The notes beneath the pieces are model-generated. The model ran no database searches and had not been told where the DNA came from. It saw nothing but the letters and a program-made list of their open reading frames with translations. The position numbers and the translations under genes were made by a program. DNA of 42,729 nt from F1-60-MAGs149 sp044369995 (GTDB taxonomy: Bacteria; Actinomycetota; Thermoleophilia; Gaiellales; F1-60-MAGs149): NCBI GenBank assembly GCA_044369995.1, contig JBILWG010000003.1, forward strand, positions 1 to 42,729, in the 5' to 3' direction. Shown here in pieces: positions 1 to 8,500 of this stretch. Numbering within the stretch: the first letter of the stretch is position 1; each line of letters starts with the position of its first letter.

Positions 1-1
1 C

Positions 2-892
2 ATCGTCGGGTACGACGAGAAGTTCGCCGCCGAGAACGGTGCGCTCTGGACCGACGGCGTGCTGCTGCATGTGCCGGCCGGCGTCAAGATCCAGCTGCCG
101 TTCCACGCGGCCTACGAGCTGGCCACACCGGGTGCTGCGCAGCAGTGGCGCATGATCGTGTCGCTCGGCGAGGGTGCGGAGGCGACGCTCGTGGAAGAGC
201 ATCTGCCCGGGCAGCCCGGCTACGCCAATGGCGTCGCCGAGCTGGTGCTGGCGGAGACCGCGCACCTCACCTACGTCGTCGTGCAGGATCGCCACGACGC
301 GACGGTGCACTTCGCCGCGCATCGCGCCGAGGTGGCCAAGGACGCGACGCTGGAGTGGTCGGCCTGCTCGATGGGTGCGAAGACGGGCAAGACCCGCATG
401 GAGACGCGGCTGACGGGTGAGGGTGCGACGGGGCGCCTCAGCGCGGTCTACGTGGTGGACGGCAAGCGCCATCTCGACCTCGACACCACGCAGGAGCATG
501 ACGCGCCGAACGCCGTCTCGGATCTCGCCTTCAAGGGCGTGCTGCTCGATAGCGCGCGCTCGGTCTGGCGCGGCGTCATCCGCGTCGCCGAGGGAGCGCA
601 GGGCACGGACGCCTACCAGGAGAACCGCAACCTGCTGCTGTCGCCCACGGCCCGCGCCGACTCCATTCCCGGCCTCGAGATCGACACCAACGACGTCCGC
701 TGCACGCACGGCGCGACGGCGGGTCCGGTCGATCCGCTGCTCAAGTTCTATCTGATGAGCCGTGGCATTCCGCAGGCCGAGGCCGAGCGCATGATCGTCG
801 AGGGCTTCCTCGAGGAGGCACTCGAGCGCATCCCGGATCTCCGCATCCGCGAGGCGCTCACCACGGCCGTCATGCGCCGCGTGCCCGTCTGA
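2..892 (+). CDS. sufD: Fe-S cluster assembly protein SufD (5' end outside window)
   Basis: C-terminal 296 residues of a SufB/SufD-family scaffold protein, which with SufB and the SufC ATPase builds Fe-S clusters in the cytoplasm. The frame is open from the window edge, so the true start lies upstream. The visible part holds the SufBD beta-helix core and the conserved tail: the ADSIPGLEI stretch, the DVRCTHGATAG motif carrying the conserved His, then DPLLKFYLMSRGI and a helical end (EGFLEEALERIPDLR). SufD rather than SufB is chosen from the shortish core and the tail, and because sufS and sufU follow about 9 kb downstream. The next gene starts 5 bp after the stop, so it is probably co-transcribed. 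Family assignment is firm; the SufB/SufD choice is likely. Confidence 0.88.
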   Translation: MVGYDEKFAAENGALWTDGVLLHVPAGVKIQLPFHAAYELATPGAAQQWRMIVSLGEGAEATLVEEHLPGQPGYANGVAELVLAETAHLTYVVVQDRHDATVHFAAHRAEVAKDATLEWSACSMGAKTGKTRMETRLTGEGATGRLSAVYVVDGKRHLDLDTTQEHDAPNAVSDLAFKGVLLDSARSVWRGVIRVAEGAQGTDAYQENRNLLLSPTARADSIPGLEIDTNDVRCTHGATAGPVDPLLKFYLMSRGIPQAEAERMIVEGFLEEALERIPDLRIREALTTAVMRRVPV

Positions 893-897
893 CCGAG

Positions 898-1806
898 ATG
901 TCCAGCACGCCGTTCATGGGCACGCTCCCGCTGGGTGCTCCGGGGGCGGAGCCGGTCGACGCCATCCTGTTCGGCGCGCCGCACGGGACGCCGTACGCCG
1001 GCATCGACAACGAGGTGCACGCCGCCACCGCTGCCGTTCTGCGGTCGACGTCCAACGCCGACGGCGACTGGTCCGGACAGTGGAACTACGACGTCGGCGG
1101 CCCGATGTTCGGCCACCGCGGCTACCGGGTCGGCGACCTGGGCGATCTGCCGACCGCCAGCCAGGATGGTGCCGGCAATCGCACGCTGATCGAGGCGACG
1201 ACGCGCGCTATCGTCGCGGCCGGCGCGGTGCCGTTGATGGTCGGCGGCGACGACTCCGTGCCGATTCCGTTCCTGACCGGGCTCGAGGAGCTGGGACCAC
1301 TCACGATCCTGCAGATCGACGCGCACATCGACTGGCGACAGGAGCGCCGCGACGAGCCGTTCGGCTACTCGTCCACGATGCGCCGCGTCTCGGAACTGCC
1401 GCACGTCGAGCGGATCATCCAGGTGGGCATGCGCAACTTCGGCAGCGCGCGTGCCGAGGAGATCGCGATCGCGGACGAGTGGGGCGCCGAGATCGTCACC
1501 GCCCGCGACGTGCATCATCATGGGGTCGAGCCGGTGCTGGCGCGTATCCCCGCGGGTGCGACGGTCGCGGTGACGATCGACATGGACGCCTTCGATGCGT
1601 CGTTGATGCCGGCGGTGATGGCACCGTCCCCCGGTGGACTCGATTACACCCAGGTGACGGATCTGATCAGCGGCGTGGCGCGCCGCGGCAGGCTCGCCGC
1701 CTTCGATCTGATCGAATTCGTCCCGGCGCGCGATCGTGACGGCACCTGTGCGATCACCGCGGTCTCGCTGTTGCAGTTCGTGATCGGCACGCTCGCCGAC
1801 GTCTGA
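898..1806 (+). CDS. Agmatinase/guanidinobutyrase-type ureohydrolase
   Basis: 302-residue enzyme of the arginase/agmatinase superfamily, which uses two manganese ions to hydrolyse a guanidino group to urea plus an amine. The metal motifs are all present: GGDDS at 117-120, DAHIDWR at 141-147 (D141, H143, D145) and DMDAFDAS at 228-235 (D228, D230). The first metal-ligand His of the usual GGDHS motif is Asp119 here. The following DWR and GYSSTMRR segments resemble an agmatinase-like subfamily that, as I recall, commonly carries this change. The substrate (agmatine, guanidinobutyrate or other) cannot be fixed from sequence. ATG start 5 bp after the sufD stop, so the gene probably rides on the suf transcript. 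It ends 1 bp from the convergent neighbour. Confidence 0.85.
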   Translation: MSSTPFMGTLPLGAPGAEPVDAILFGAPHGTPYAGIDNEVHAATAAVLRSTSNADGDWSGQWNYDVGGPMFGHRGYRVGDLGDLPTASQDGAGNRTLIEATTRAIVAAGAVPLMVGGDDSVPIPFLTGLEELGPLTILQIDAHIDWRQERRDEPFGYSSTMRRVSELPHVERIIQVGMRNFGSARAEEIAIADEWGAEIVTARDVHHHGVEPVLARIPAGATVAVTIDMDAFDASLMPAVMAPSPGGLDYTQVTDLISGVARRGRLAAFDLIEFVPARDRDGTCAITAVSLLQFVIGTLADV

Positions 1807-1807
1807 G

Positions 1808-3370
1808 CTACCGGCGGCGCTGGACGACGACGGACGGCTTCGCCGAGGCGAGCGGCCCGTTGGTCGGCGAGAACGAGGCGTTCAGGGTGTACGTCGTCGT
1901 GCGCTTGCGCGCCAGGGCGCGTCCTGCAGCCTTCATCACGCACTTCACCCGGTAGACCCCGGCGGCGGTCACGCGCCGCGACACGTGGCAGTAGCGATCG
2001 CCCTTGTACGTCATCGCGGCCGCGATCACGCCGGCACCGGTGGTCGTGACGTTGAAGGCCACGCCGACGCCCTTCTTCGTGTAGGTGACGGTGGCCGGGC
2101 CGACGGTCAGGATGCGCGCACGGTTGTCCTTGCGTGGCGTGACCCTTGTGGAGGCGGTGCTCGCCGCGCTGGTGCCGGCGACGTTGGTGGCGGTGACGGT
2201 GAAGGTGTAGGCCGTGCCGTTCTTGAGTCCGGTGAAGAGGCAGGTGGTGGCGCCGGCGGTGGTGCACGTGGCACCACCCGGCGTGGCGGTGGCGGTGTAG
2301 CGGGTGATCGGCGCGCCGCCGGTGTCCGTGGGAGCGGTCCAGCTGAGGGAGGCCACGGTGTCGCCCGGATCGGCAACGGGAGCGGTGGGCGCGCCGGGGA
2401 CGGCGGCGGGGCAGATGGCGATGCTCGTGATGGCATTGGCGACGGCGCCACTCAGTGTCGTGACCGGCGAGCCCGCTGCGTTCGTCACGGTGACCTGGGT
2501 GTAATCCGTGGCGTACACCGCGGAACCGTCCGGAGCCACGGCCACGTCCGTGACGGCAAACGAGGCCGCCGAGCCAATCGACGTGAGCGCGCCATCGCTG
2601 ATCGACGCGGTCATGAGCGAATTGCGGCCGACGGCGGAGGTGCCGAGGTAGAGCCGGGTGCCATCGGGAGAGACCGTGATCGCGGTCGGCTGGCCGACAA
2701 TCCCGCTGAACAGGACGTTGGCGTTCGAGCCGCTCAGCAGGGCGGAGGAGATCGAGAACGGCGTGTCGTTGGCGGTGTAGGCGGTGGTGGCCGAGCGGGC
2801 AACTGCGCTGGCCGTGGCGCCAAGCGCGAAGGTCGTCTGCACTGCGCCAGTGGTGGTCGAGCGCGCCGTCAGGTCGGTGCCCGCGGTCACGTACAGCAGC
2901 GCGCCATCAGCGCTGACGACGGCGTCGGTCGGTGACGTGCCGGCCGGATAGGAGCCAGTCACCGTCAGCGCCGTCGTGTCCACGGCCGCGAACGTGTCGC
3001 TGCCGCTGTTGACGACGTAGGCACGGGTGCCATCCGGCGCGATCGCGATCGCGACCGGCGTGCTCAGCCCGGAGATGCTCGCGCTGATCGTGTTCGTCGA
3101 GGTGTCGATGACACGGACGAGGTTGGCAGCGGTATCGACGGCGTAGACGGTGCGGCCGTCCGGCGAAACCGCCACATCCGCGAATTGGGTCCCGACCCCG
3201 GTGAGTGTGGCGGTGACCGCGTTGGTGGACGTCGAGAAGCGCTGGATCGTGCCGGCGGATGTCACGAGATAGCCCGAACCCGCGCACGTGGCGGCAGAGG
3301 CGGTGGACGCGAGCCCGAGCGCCGCCCCGAGGGCGACGACGAGCATCGCCACAGAGCGAGCGACGTGCAT
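1808..3370 (-). CDS. Secreted YVTN-type beta-propeller protein with fibronectin III domain
   Basis: 520-residue exported protein. The start is set at the ATG giving MHVARSVAML, which begins a clear signal peptide ending near ASTASAA; upstream in-frame codons would put charged residues ahead of it and lie upstream of the -10. The body is a run of about 40-residue repeats of the type VAVSPDGRTVYAVD..., ending in a seven-bladed-like YVTN/cytochrome-D1 propeller (about residues 30-320). A fibronectin type III domain follows (about 325-415, PGAPTAPVADPGD to RVTP), then a C-terminal beta domain of about 100 residues. Such proteins are cell-surface binding modules; the ligand is unknown. The Fn3 domain closely resembles the one in the large protease at 5565-9563 (ITRYTATA, FTVTATN-like segments), so the two may share an origin. 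Confidence 0.82.
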   Translation of the reverse strand: MHVARSVAMLVVALGAALGLASTASAATCAGSGYLVTSAGTIQRFSTSTNAVTATLTGVGTQFADVAVSPDGRTVYAVDTAANLVRVIDTSTNTISASISGLSTPVAIAIAPDGTRAYVVNSGSDTFAAVDTTALTVTGSYPAGTSPTDAVVSADGALLYVTAGTDLTARSTTTGAVQTTFALGATASAVARSATTAYTANDTPFSISSALLSGSNANVLFSGIVGQPTAITVSPDGTRLYLGTSAVGRNSLMTASISDGALTSIGSAASFAVTDVAVAPDGSAVYATDYTQVTVTNAAGSPVTTLSGAVANAITSIAICPAAVPGAPTAPVADPGDTVASLSWTAPTDTGGAPITRYTATATPGGATCTTAGATTCLFTGLKNGTAYTFTVTATNVAGTSAASTASTRVTPRKDNRARILTVGPATVTYTKKGVGVAFNVTTTGAGVIAAAMTYKGDRYCHVSRRVTAAGVYRVKCVMKAAGRALARKRTTTYTLNASFSPTNGPLASAKPSVVVQRRR

Positions 3371-3376
3371 GCACGC

Positions 3377-3382
3377 AGCATA
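3377..3382 (-). promoter_or_regulatory. Candidate -10 element, leaderless start of propeller gene
   Basis: On the minus strand TATGCT is followed by 6 nt (GCGTGC) and then the ATG at 3370. This spacing puts transcription start on the start codon itself, and no Shine-Dalgarno is possible. It is one of a dozen like-built sites in the window. Confidence 0.5.
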
Positions 3383-3526
3383 CGACCGTTTCGGCGTGGT
3401 TCCTGTCTGGATGAGTGGGAAGCCGTTGCGCATGCACCGGAGAGCGATGATCGTGCTTCCCTTTGGCGCCGAAGGTCGTGCGTCCGGCGTTTATCTCCCT
3501 CGGCCATGCTTCAGCCATGGCGCAGA

Positions 3527-3562
3527 TTGCACCAGCTCAGATATATGGCACAATGTATGGCA
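3527..3562 (+). promoter_or_regulatory. Promoter and direct-repeat operator candidate of the toxin-antitoxin pair
   Basis: TTGCAC (3527-3532) and, 18 bp on, CAATGT (3551-3556) form a possible -35/-10 pair with start of transcription at or next to the antitoxin ATG (3562). The heptamer TATGGCA occurs twice, at 3544-3550 and 3556-3562, 12 bp apart, straddling the -10. Ribbon-helix-helix antitoxins typically bind such repeats to repress their own operon, so these are the likely operator half-sites. The stretch is clearly AT-richer than the surroundings. Confidence 0.45.
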
Positions 3563-3786
3563 TGCACCGCACGACCATTTACCTCCCAGAGGACATGAAG
3601 GCGCGGGTCGCTGAGATGGCAAGAATCCGCGAGATAACGGAGGCGGAGTTCATCCGTGGGGCTATCGAGAAGGCACTCGAGCGTCCGCGCCCCCGTGGTG
3701 GGTTATTCAACTCCGGCATGCCCGATCTGGCCTCGCGTGACGAGTACTACCTGGAGAAGTGGGGTTTCGGCGAATGGGAGTCCTAA
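3562..3786 (+). CDS. Ribbon-helix-helix (CopG/Arc-type) antitoxin
   Basis: 74-residue small DNA-binding protein beginning MHRTTIYLPEDMKARVAEMA, the beta strand and first helix of a ribbon-helix-helix fold, then a second helix (TEAEFIRGAIEKALERP) and a tail ending EYYLEKWGFGEW that would wrap the toxin. It is predicted to neutralise the VapC-type toxin encoded next and to repress the operon. Start chosen at 3562 because the family strand begins there; ATG at 3553 would add only three residues, and farther upstream codons read through the promoter. No Shine-Dalgarno is visible, which fits a leaderless message. The end overlaps the toxin gene by 13 bp. Base composition here is less GC-rich than nearby genes, a hint of recent arrival. 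Confidence 0.82.
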   Translation: MHRTTIYLPEDMKARVAEMARIREITEAEFIRGAIEKALERPRPRGGLFNSGMPDLASRDEYYLEKWGFGEWES

Positions 3787-4187
3787 TCGATACCAGCGCG
3801 CTGTTCGCCTTTCTCGACCGTGCCGCCCCCGAGCACGAAGCGGTAGCGGCACTCATCGAGGCAGAGCGAGAACCTATGGTGGTGAGCCCGTTTGTGCTTG
3901 CTGAGCTGGATCACCTCGTTGCCAAGCGGCTTGGGGATCGGCAGGCGCGAGCAGCCTTGAACGAGATATTGGCTGGGGCATACGATCTTGCGAGCTATGC
4001 AGCAGATGATCTTCGCGCAGCACTGGCGGTACTCGAACGATTTGCGGACCGCGGTCTTGGACTGACAGACGCGTCGATCGTCGTCCTTGCCGACCGGCTC
4101 GGGATCAAGACGGTCTTCACGCTGGACCGCCGCGACTTCGAGGGTCTCGTCCGCTCGGACGGAACCCCGCTGACGATCCTGCCCTAG
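3774..4187 (+). CDS. vapC: VapC-type PIN-domain ribonuclease toxin
   Basis: 137-residue PIN-domain protein. PIN toxins cut specific RNAs (often tRNA or rRNA) with magnesium held by acidic residues. The quartet is visible: D6 in GVLIDTSAL, E44 in LAELDHL, D99 in GLTDASIV and D118 in FTLDRRDF. The start at 3774 (MGVLIDTSA) is preferred over an in-frame codon 15 bp earlier because the first beta strand begins there and it gives the usual length. The 13-bp overlap with the antitoxin stop implies coupled translation. The gene ends in TAG inside the palindrome CTAG, whose other strand is the stop of the convergent hisD-like gene. Confidence 0.88.
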   Translation: MGVLIDTSALFAFLDRAAPEHEAVAALIEAEREPMVVSPFVLAELDHLVAKRLGDRQARAALNEILAGAYDLASYAADDLRAALAVLERFADRGLGLTDASIVVLADRLGIKTVFTLDRRDFEGLVRSDGTPLTILP

Positions 4188-5515
4188 TCCTGCGCGTCGA
4201 ACCGCTCGTGGATCACAGCGGCATGCGCGGGGAAGCCCTCGTGGTCGGCCAGCGCGACGATGTCCGGTGCGAGCGCGGCGAGCGCCGACTCCGTGGCGCG
4301 GGCCAGCGAGATCGTCTTCGTGAACGCGAGCGACGTCACCCCGCTCGTGACACGAGCGTAGCCCGACGTGGGCAGGGTGGCCGGAATCCCGATCAGGTAG
4401 TTGCCCGCGCTGAACGGCGTGTGCTGGCCGAGCAGCACCTCGCCGGCGTGCTCGATGCCCGCCAGGATCGCCTCGTCGTCGGCGGTGGCCAGCTGCATGT
4501 GCTCGGGGGCGTAGAGGTTGGCGACCTCGATCGCCTCGGCACGATCGCGCACCAGCACGGCACCGCCGTTGATGCCGATCGCCGCGGCGGCCATCGTGCG
4601 GCGCGGCTCGGGCAATGCCGCGAGCTGGCGCTCCAGCTCCGGCTGCACGCGCTCGATCACGTCGGGCTCCCACGTGATCAGCACGGCGGCCGAGTCGGTG
4701 CCGTGCTCGGCCTCGTTGAGGAGGTCGGCGGCCAGGAGGCGGGAATCGGCGGTGGCGTCGGCGATGATCAGGCTCTCCGACGCGGCGAGGATCTGCATGC
4801 CACCGACGCCGTGGCGCTGGATCTCGAGCTGCGCGCTCGCGACGGGCGGACTGCCGGGGCCCAGCACCTTGCGGCAGGCGGGGATCGACTCCGTGCCGAA
4901 GGCGAGTGCGGCGACGCCCGCCGGACCGTTGGCGCGAAACACCTCGCGCAGGCCGAGCTCCTCGGCCACCACCAGCACCGCCGGATCGACCTTGCCGTCG
5001 GAGCCGGGGATGGGTGGCACGACGACGGCGATCTCGGGCACGCCCGCCACCACCGCCGGCGTGCCGATCTGCACCAGCACGCTTGGGAACGAGCCCTTGC
5101 CACTCGGGACGAAGAGCCCCGCACTGGCGATCGCCGTGCGCTTCTCACCGACCATCAGTCCGGGCTCGATGTCGAAGCGCCAGTCGCCGTGGGCCAGCGT
5201 CTGCTCGTTGAAGCGTCGGGAGTGGTCGATCGCGTGGCGGATCGCCACCTGGACGGCCTCGGGAATCTCGTCGCGGGCGGCGGCGAACTCGGCATCCGTG
5301 ATCCGCAGCCCGTCGGGCGAGACGACGCAGCCGTCGAAGCGCTCCAGCGCCCGGCAGACAGCGGCATCGCCGTCGGCACGCACCTCGGCGACGAGCGCGA
5401 CGATCGACGCCTGCAGCGCGGGATCGAAGATGTCGTCGAGGCCGCGGGCGAGGAATGCGGCACGCCCCGTCTCGTCGAGGTCGGCCCAGCGACGAACCAC
5501 AAGCGGTGCAGTCAT
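4184..5515 (-). CDS. hisD: Histidinol dehydrogenase family protein, divergent
   Basis: 443-residue protein of the HisD family, normally the NAD- and zinc-dependent enzyme taking L-histidinol to L-histidine. The overall fold signature is clear (ASAGLFVPSGKGSFPSVL, NLYAPEHMQL with the catalytic pair E338-H339, LLGQHTPFSAGNY, EGFPAHAAV). Several hallmark residues differ from the E. coli enzyme as I recall it: the GPGN motif is GPGS (219-222), the zinc-ligand Gln becomes E268 (NEAEH instead of SQAEH), and the zinc-ligand Asp becomes N372 (AGNY for AGDY), with the following NHVLPT changed to PATLPT. H271 and H431 remain. No other his gene is near. It may therefore be a paralogue acting on another amino alcohol. 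Its ATG follows a TACCCT element by 7 nt. Confidence 0.8.
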   Translation of the reverse strand: MTAPLVVRRWADLDETGRAAFLARGLDDIFDPALQASIVALVAEVRADGDAAVCRALERFDGCVVSPDGLRITDAEFAAARDEIPEAVQVAIRHAIDHSRRFNEQTLAHGDWRFDIEPGLMVGEKRTAIASAGLFVPSGKGSFPSVLVQIGTPAVVAGVPEIAVVVPPIPGSDGKVDPAVLVVAEELGLREVFRANGPAGVAALAFGTESIPACRKVLGPGSPPVASAQLEIQRHGVGGMQILAASESLIIADATADSRLLAADLLNEAEHGTDSAAVLITWEPDVIERVQPELERQLAALPEPRRTMAAAAIGINGGAVLVRDRAEAIEVANLYAPEHMQLATADDEAILAGIEHAGEVLLGQHTPFSAGNYLIGIPATLPTSGYARVTSGVTSLAFTKTISLARATESALAALAPDIVALADHEGFPAHAAVIHERFDAQD

Positions 5516-5522
5516 GGCTGGA

Positions 5523-5551
5523 AGGGTAGGCGCAGTCCGGTCGGGCTGCGC
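5523..5551 (-). promoter_or_regulatory. Candidate -10 of the hisD-like gene with an upstream hairpin
   Basis: On the minus strand TACCCT (5528-5523) is followed by 7 nt and the ATG at 5515, the leaderless layout. Directly upstream, 5530-5551 forms an inverted repeat (GCGCAG/CTGCGC, with inner CCG/CGG). It could act as terminator for the protease gene ending at 5565, though it lacks a T tract, or as an operator. Confidence 0.4.
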
Positions 5552-5564
5552 AGAGGCAGAACGG

Positions 5565-8500
5565 CTAGCGCGCCTTGACGATCACGCGCGAGCCGACCAC
5601 GATCACCTTGTTCGACCAGGCGGAGAGGCCGTTCGGCGTGACTGTGCGCACCTGGAAGACGATGCGCTTGCCCTTGCCCACCTGCACCTTGGGGCGAGAC
5701 GAGCGCGTGGTCAGCGTCAGCTTGCCGTCGCGGTACACCTTGTACACCGCGCCCTTCACGCTGGGCAGTGTCAGCACCATGGTCTCACCGGTGCGCGTGG
5801 CGGCGGCCACGCGGGGACGCACGTCGAGGGCGCCGAGCGTGGTGCCCTGCGGGCTCTTGGCGACCGTGGGCGCAGCCGGCGCCGGTGCCGCGGGTGCGGG
5901 GGTCACGGGCGCCTCGGTGTCGATCGCCGTGCCGATGTAGAGCAGGCGATTGAGGCTGCCCGGACCAGGATCGCCGACGCGGTTGAGCGAGGCGCTGCCC
6001 GTGATCGCCGTGGAGACGACCTGCGCGGAGGTGCTGCGCGAGCTGGCCAGCTGCAGTGCAACGGCGCCCGCGACGTGCGGGGCGGCCATCGAGGTGCCCG
6101 AGTGCGTGGCCAGAGCGGTACTCGAGGCCGCGTCCGCGGAGACGATGGCGACGCCCGGAGCGAACAGGTCGACGCATGCGCCGTAGTTGGAGAACGAGGC
6201 GCGTCGGTCGTTCTGATCCGACGCGCCGACCGTCAGTGCGGCGGGGGCGGAGGCGGGCGAGGCCCCACAGGCGTCGGCACCGCTGTTGCCCGCGGCGACG
6301 ACGACGATGACGCCGTCGTCGATCACGCCCTGGACCGCGGCGTTGACCGCCCGCGAGTAGCCACCGCCGAGGCTCATGTTGGCGACCGCCAGCGCGTTCG
6401 CGGCGTGGTGCGCAGCGACCCAGTTGAGCCCGGCGATGACGTCGGACGTGTAGCCCGCGCCGTCGCAGTCGAGCACGCGGACCGGAACGAGCTCGACCTC
6501 CGGGGCGACGCCGTAGTCGGCGCCGCCGATCGTGCCGGCGACGTGCGTGCCGTGGCCCTGGCAGTCCTCCGTGCCGTTGCCGTCGTCCTGCCCCTGTCCG
6601 ATGCTGACAAAGCCCGCGCGGACGCGGCCGCTGAACTGCTCATGGTCCGAGCGGATGCCCGTGTCGATCACGTAGGCCATCACGCCGGCGCCGCCGGCGG
6701 CAGCGGCCGTGGAGTCCATCGTGCCGTCGAGGGGGAGATTGCGCTGGTCGAGGCGGTCCAGGCCCCACGAGGCGGCGCGCGGCGAGCGCGTGCGACCGCT
6801 GGGCGTGATGGCGGCCGACGGGGCGGAGGCCTCGCTCGTGCCCGTGGCGTTCGTGGCCGTGACTGTGACCGTGTACGGCGTGCCGTTGGTCAGCCCCACG
6901 ATCGTGCAGGAGCGCGCGCCGCTGGTGGTGCACTTGGCGTTGCCGGGCGCCGCCGTCGCCGTGTAGCGCGTGATCGCGCTGCCGCCATCGAGTGCCGGCG
7001 CGGACCAGCTGACGGCGATGCGGGCGTTGCCGGGCGTGCCGGTGACGTTGCGCGGTGCGCTCGGCGCCGCCGGCACGGCGAACGCGTGCGTGAGCATGGT
7101 CGCCCCGCGGGCGCCGCCCCAGCCATCGATCGCGATCGCGTAGCGCGTGCCGCTCGTGACGGGGAAGGAGAGGCTGCTCCAGGTGCCGCCGGGTGCGTCG
7201 TCGTTCTGGGCGATCGTGGCGAGCGTGCCGACACCCGTGCCGGTGTACGCGCCGAGGACCGTGTCGTAGGCGCTGCCCTGCGTGCTCAGCGTCAACGTGC
7301 CGCTGGCCGGTGCCGTCCACGCGTACCAGATCGAGGCGGCGGGGGCCTGGCTGCCGTGCGTCGGCTCGCCCGCCTCGCGCGTGGCCGTCGCCGTGGAGCC
7401 CGTGGTCGTCCCGGTGCTGCCGCTCAGCACCGCGGCGTCGGCGAAGGCGTCGTTCGTCGCGACCGGCGTGGGCGTGAAGGCGAGATTGAGGATGGTCGTC
7501 CCGCGGGCGCCGCCCCAGCCGTCGATCGCGATCGCATAGCTGGCACCGTTCGACACGGAGACCGTGACGCGGCTCCAGAGGGTGCCGCTCGCCACGTCGT
7601 CGTTGTCGGCCAGCGTCGACAGGGTGGAGACGCTGGCGCCCGTGTACACGCCGAGGAGGGTGTCGAAGGAGCTGCCCTGCGTGGTCAGCGTCAGCGTGCC
7701 GGTGGCCGGTGCCGTCCAGCGGTACCAGATCGAGGCCGAGCCACCCGTGCCGCCGTGGGCAGGCTCGCCCAGCTGCCGGGTGGCGTTCGCGGTCGAGCCG
7801 CTCACCGTCGAGCCGCTCACCGTCGCGGCATCCTGGAAGTCGTCGTTCGACAGCCCGGCCGCCGGCGTCGCCGTGACGGCACTGGTGTAGGGGCTCTGGC
7901 CGGCGCTGTTGACGGCGGCGACGCGAAACGCGTACACGGTGCCGTTGGCCAGTCCGCCGACCTCGGCGGTGGTGAGGCTGGAGACACCGTCGGCGACCGT
8001 GGTCCAGGCGCCCCCGGCGACGGACTGCTGGATCACGTAGTCGGTGATCGCGGTGCCGCCCGCATCGGCAGGCACGTCGAACGTCAGCGTCACGCGTGCG
8101 TTCGACGGCGTGGCCACGAGGCTCCGCGGCGCGGTCGGAAGCGTGATCGGCGTCGGGGTGAGCGAGAGCGAGGCCAGCAGCAGGTTCGGCGAGCCGTTGC
8201 CGGGGCTGCTGACGACGGAGGGTGTGGCGTTCGCCGTCAGACGCGCGGCGATCGTGCCGGGGGTGGCCGCGGGGTCGGCCGCCAGCAGGAGTGCCGCGGC
8301 ACCGGCGACGTGCGGCGAGGCCATGGAGGTGCCGGAGATCGTGTTCGTGGCCGTCGGCGACGTCCACCAGGCGGAGAGGATGCCCGAGCCCGGCGCGAAG
8401 ATGTCGACGCAGGGACCGAAGTTGGAGTACGACGCGCGGGCGTCGCCGCTCGTGGTGGCTCCGACGGTGACCGCCTGCGGAGCACGTGCCGGCGAGACGT

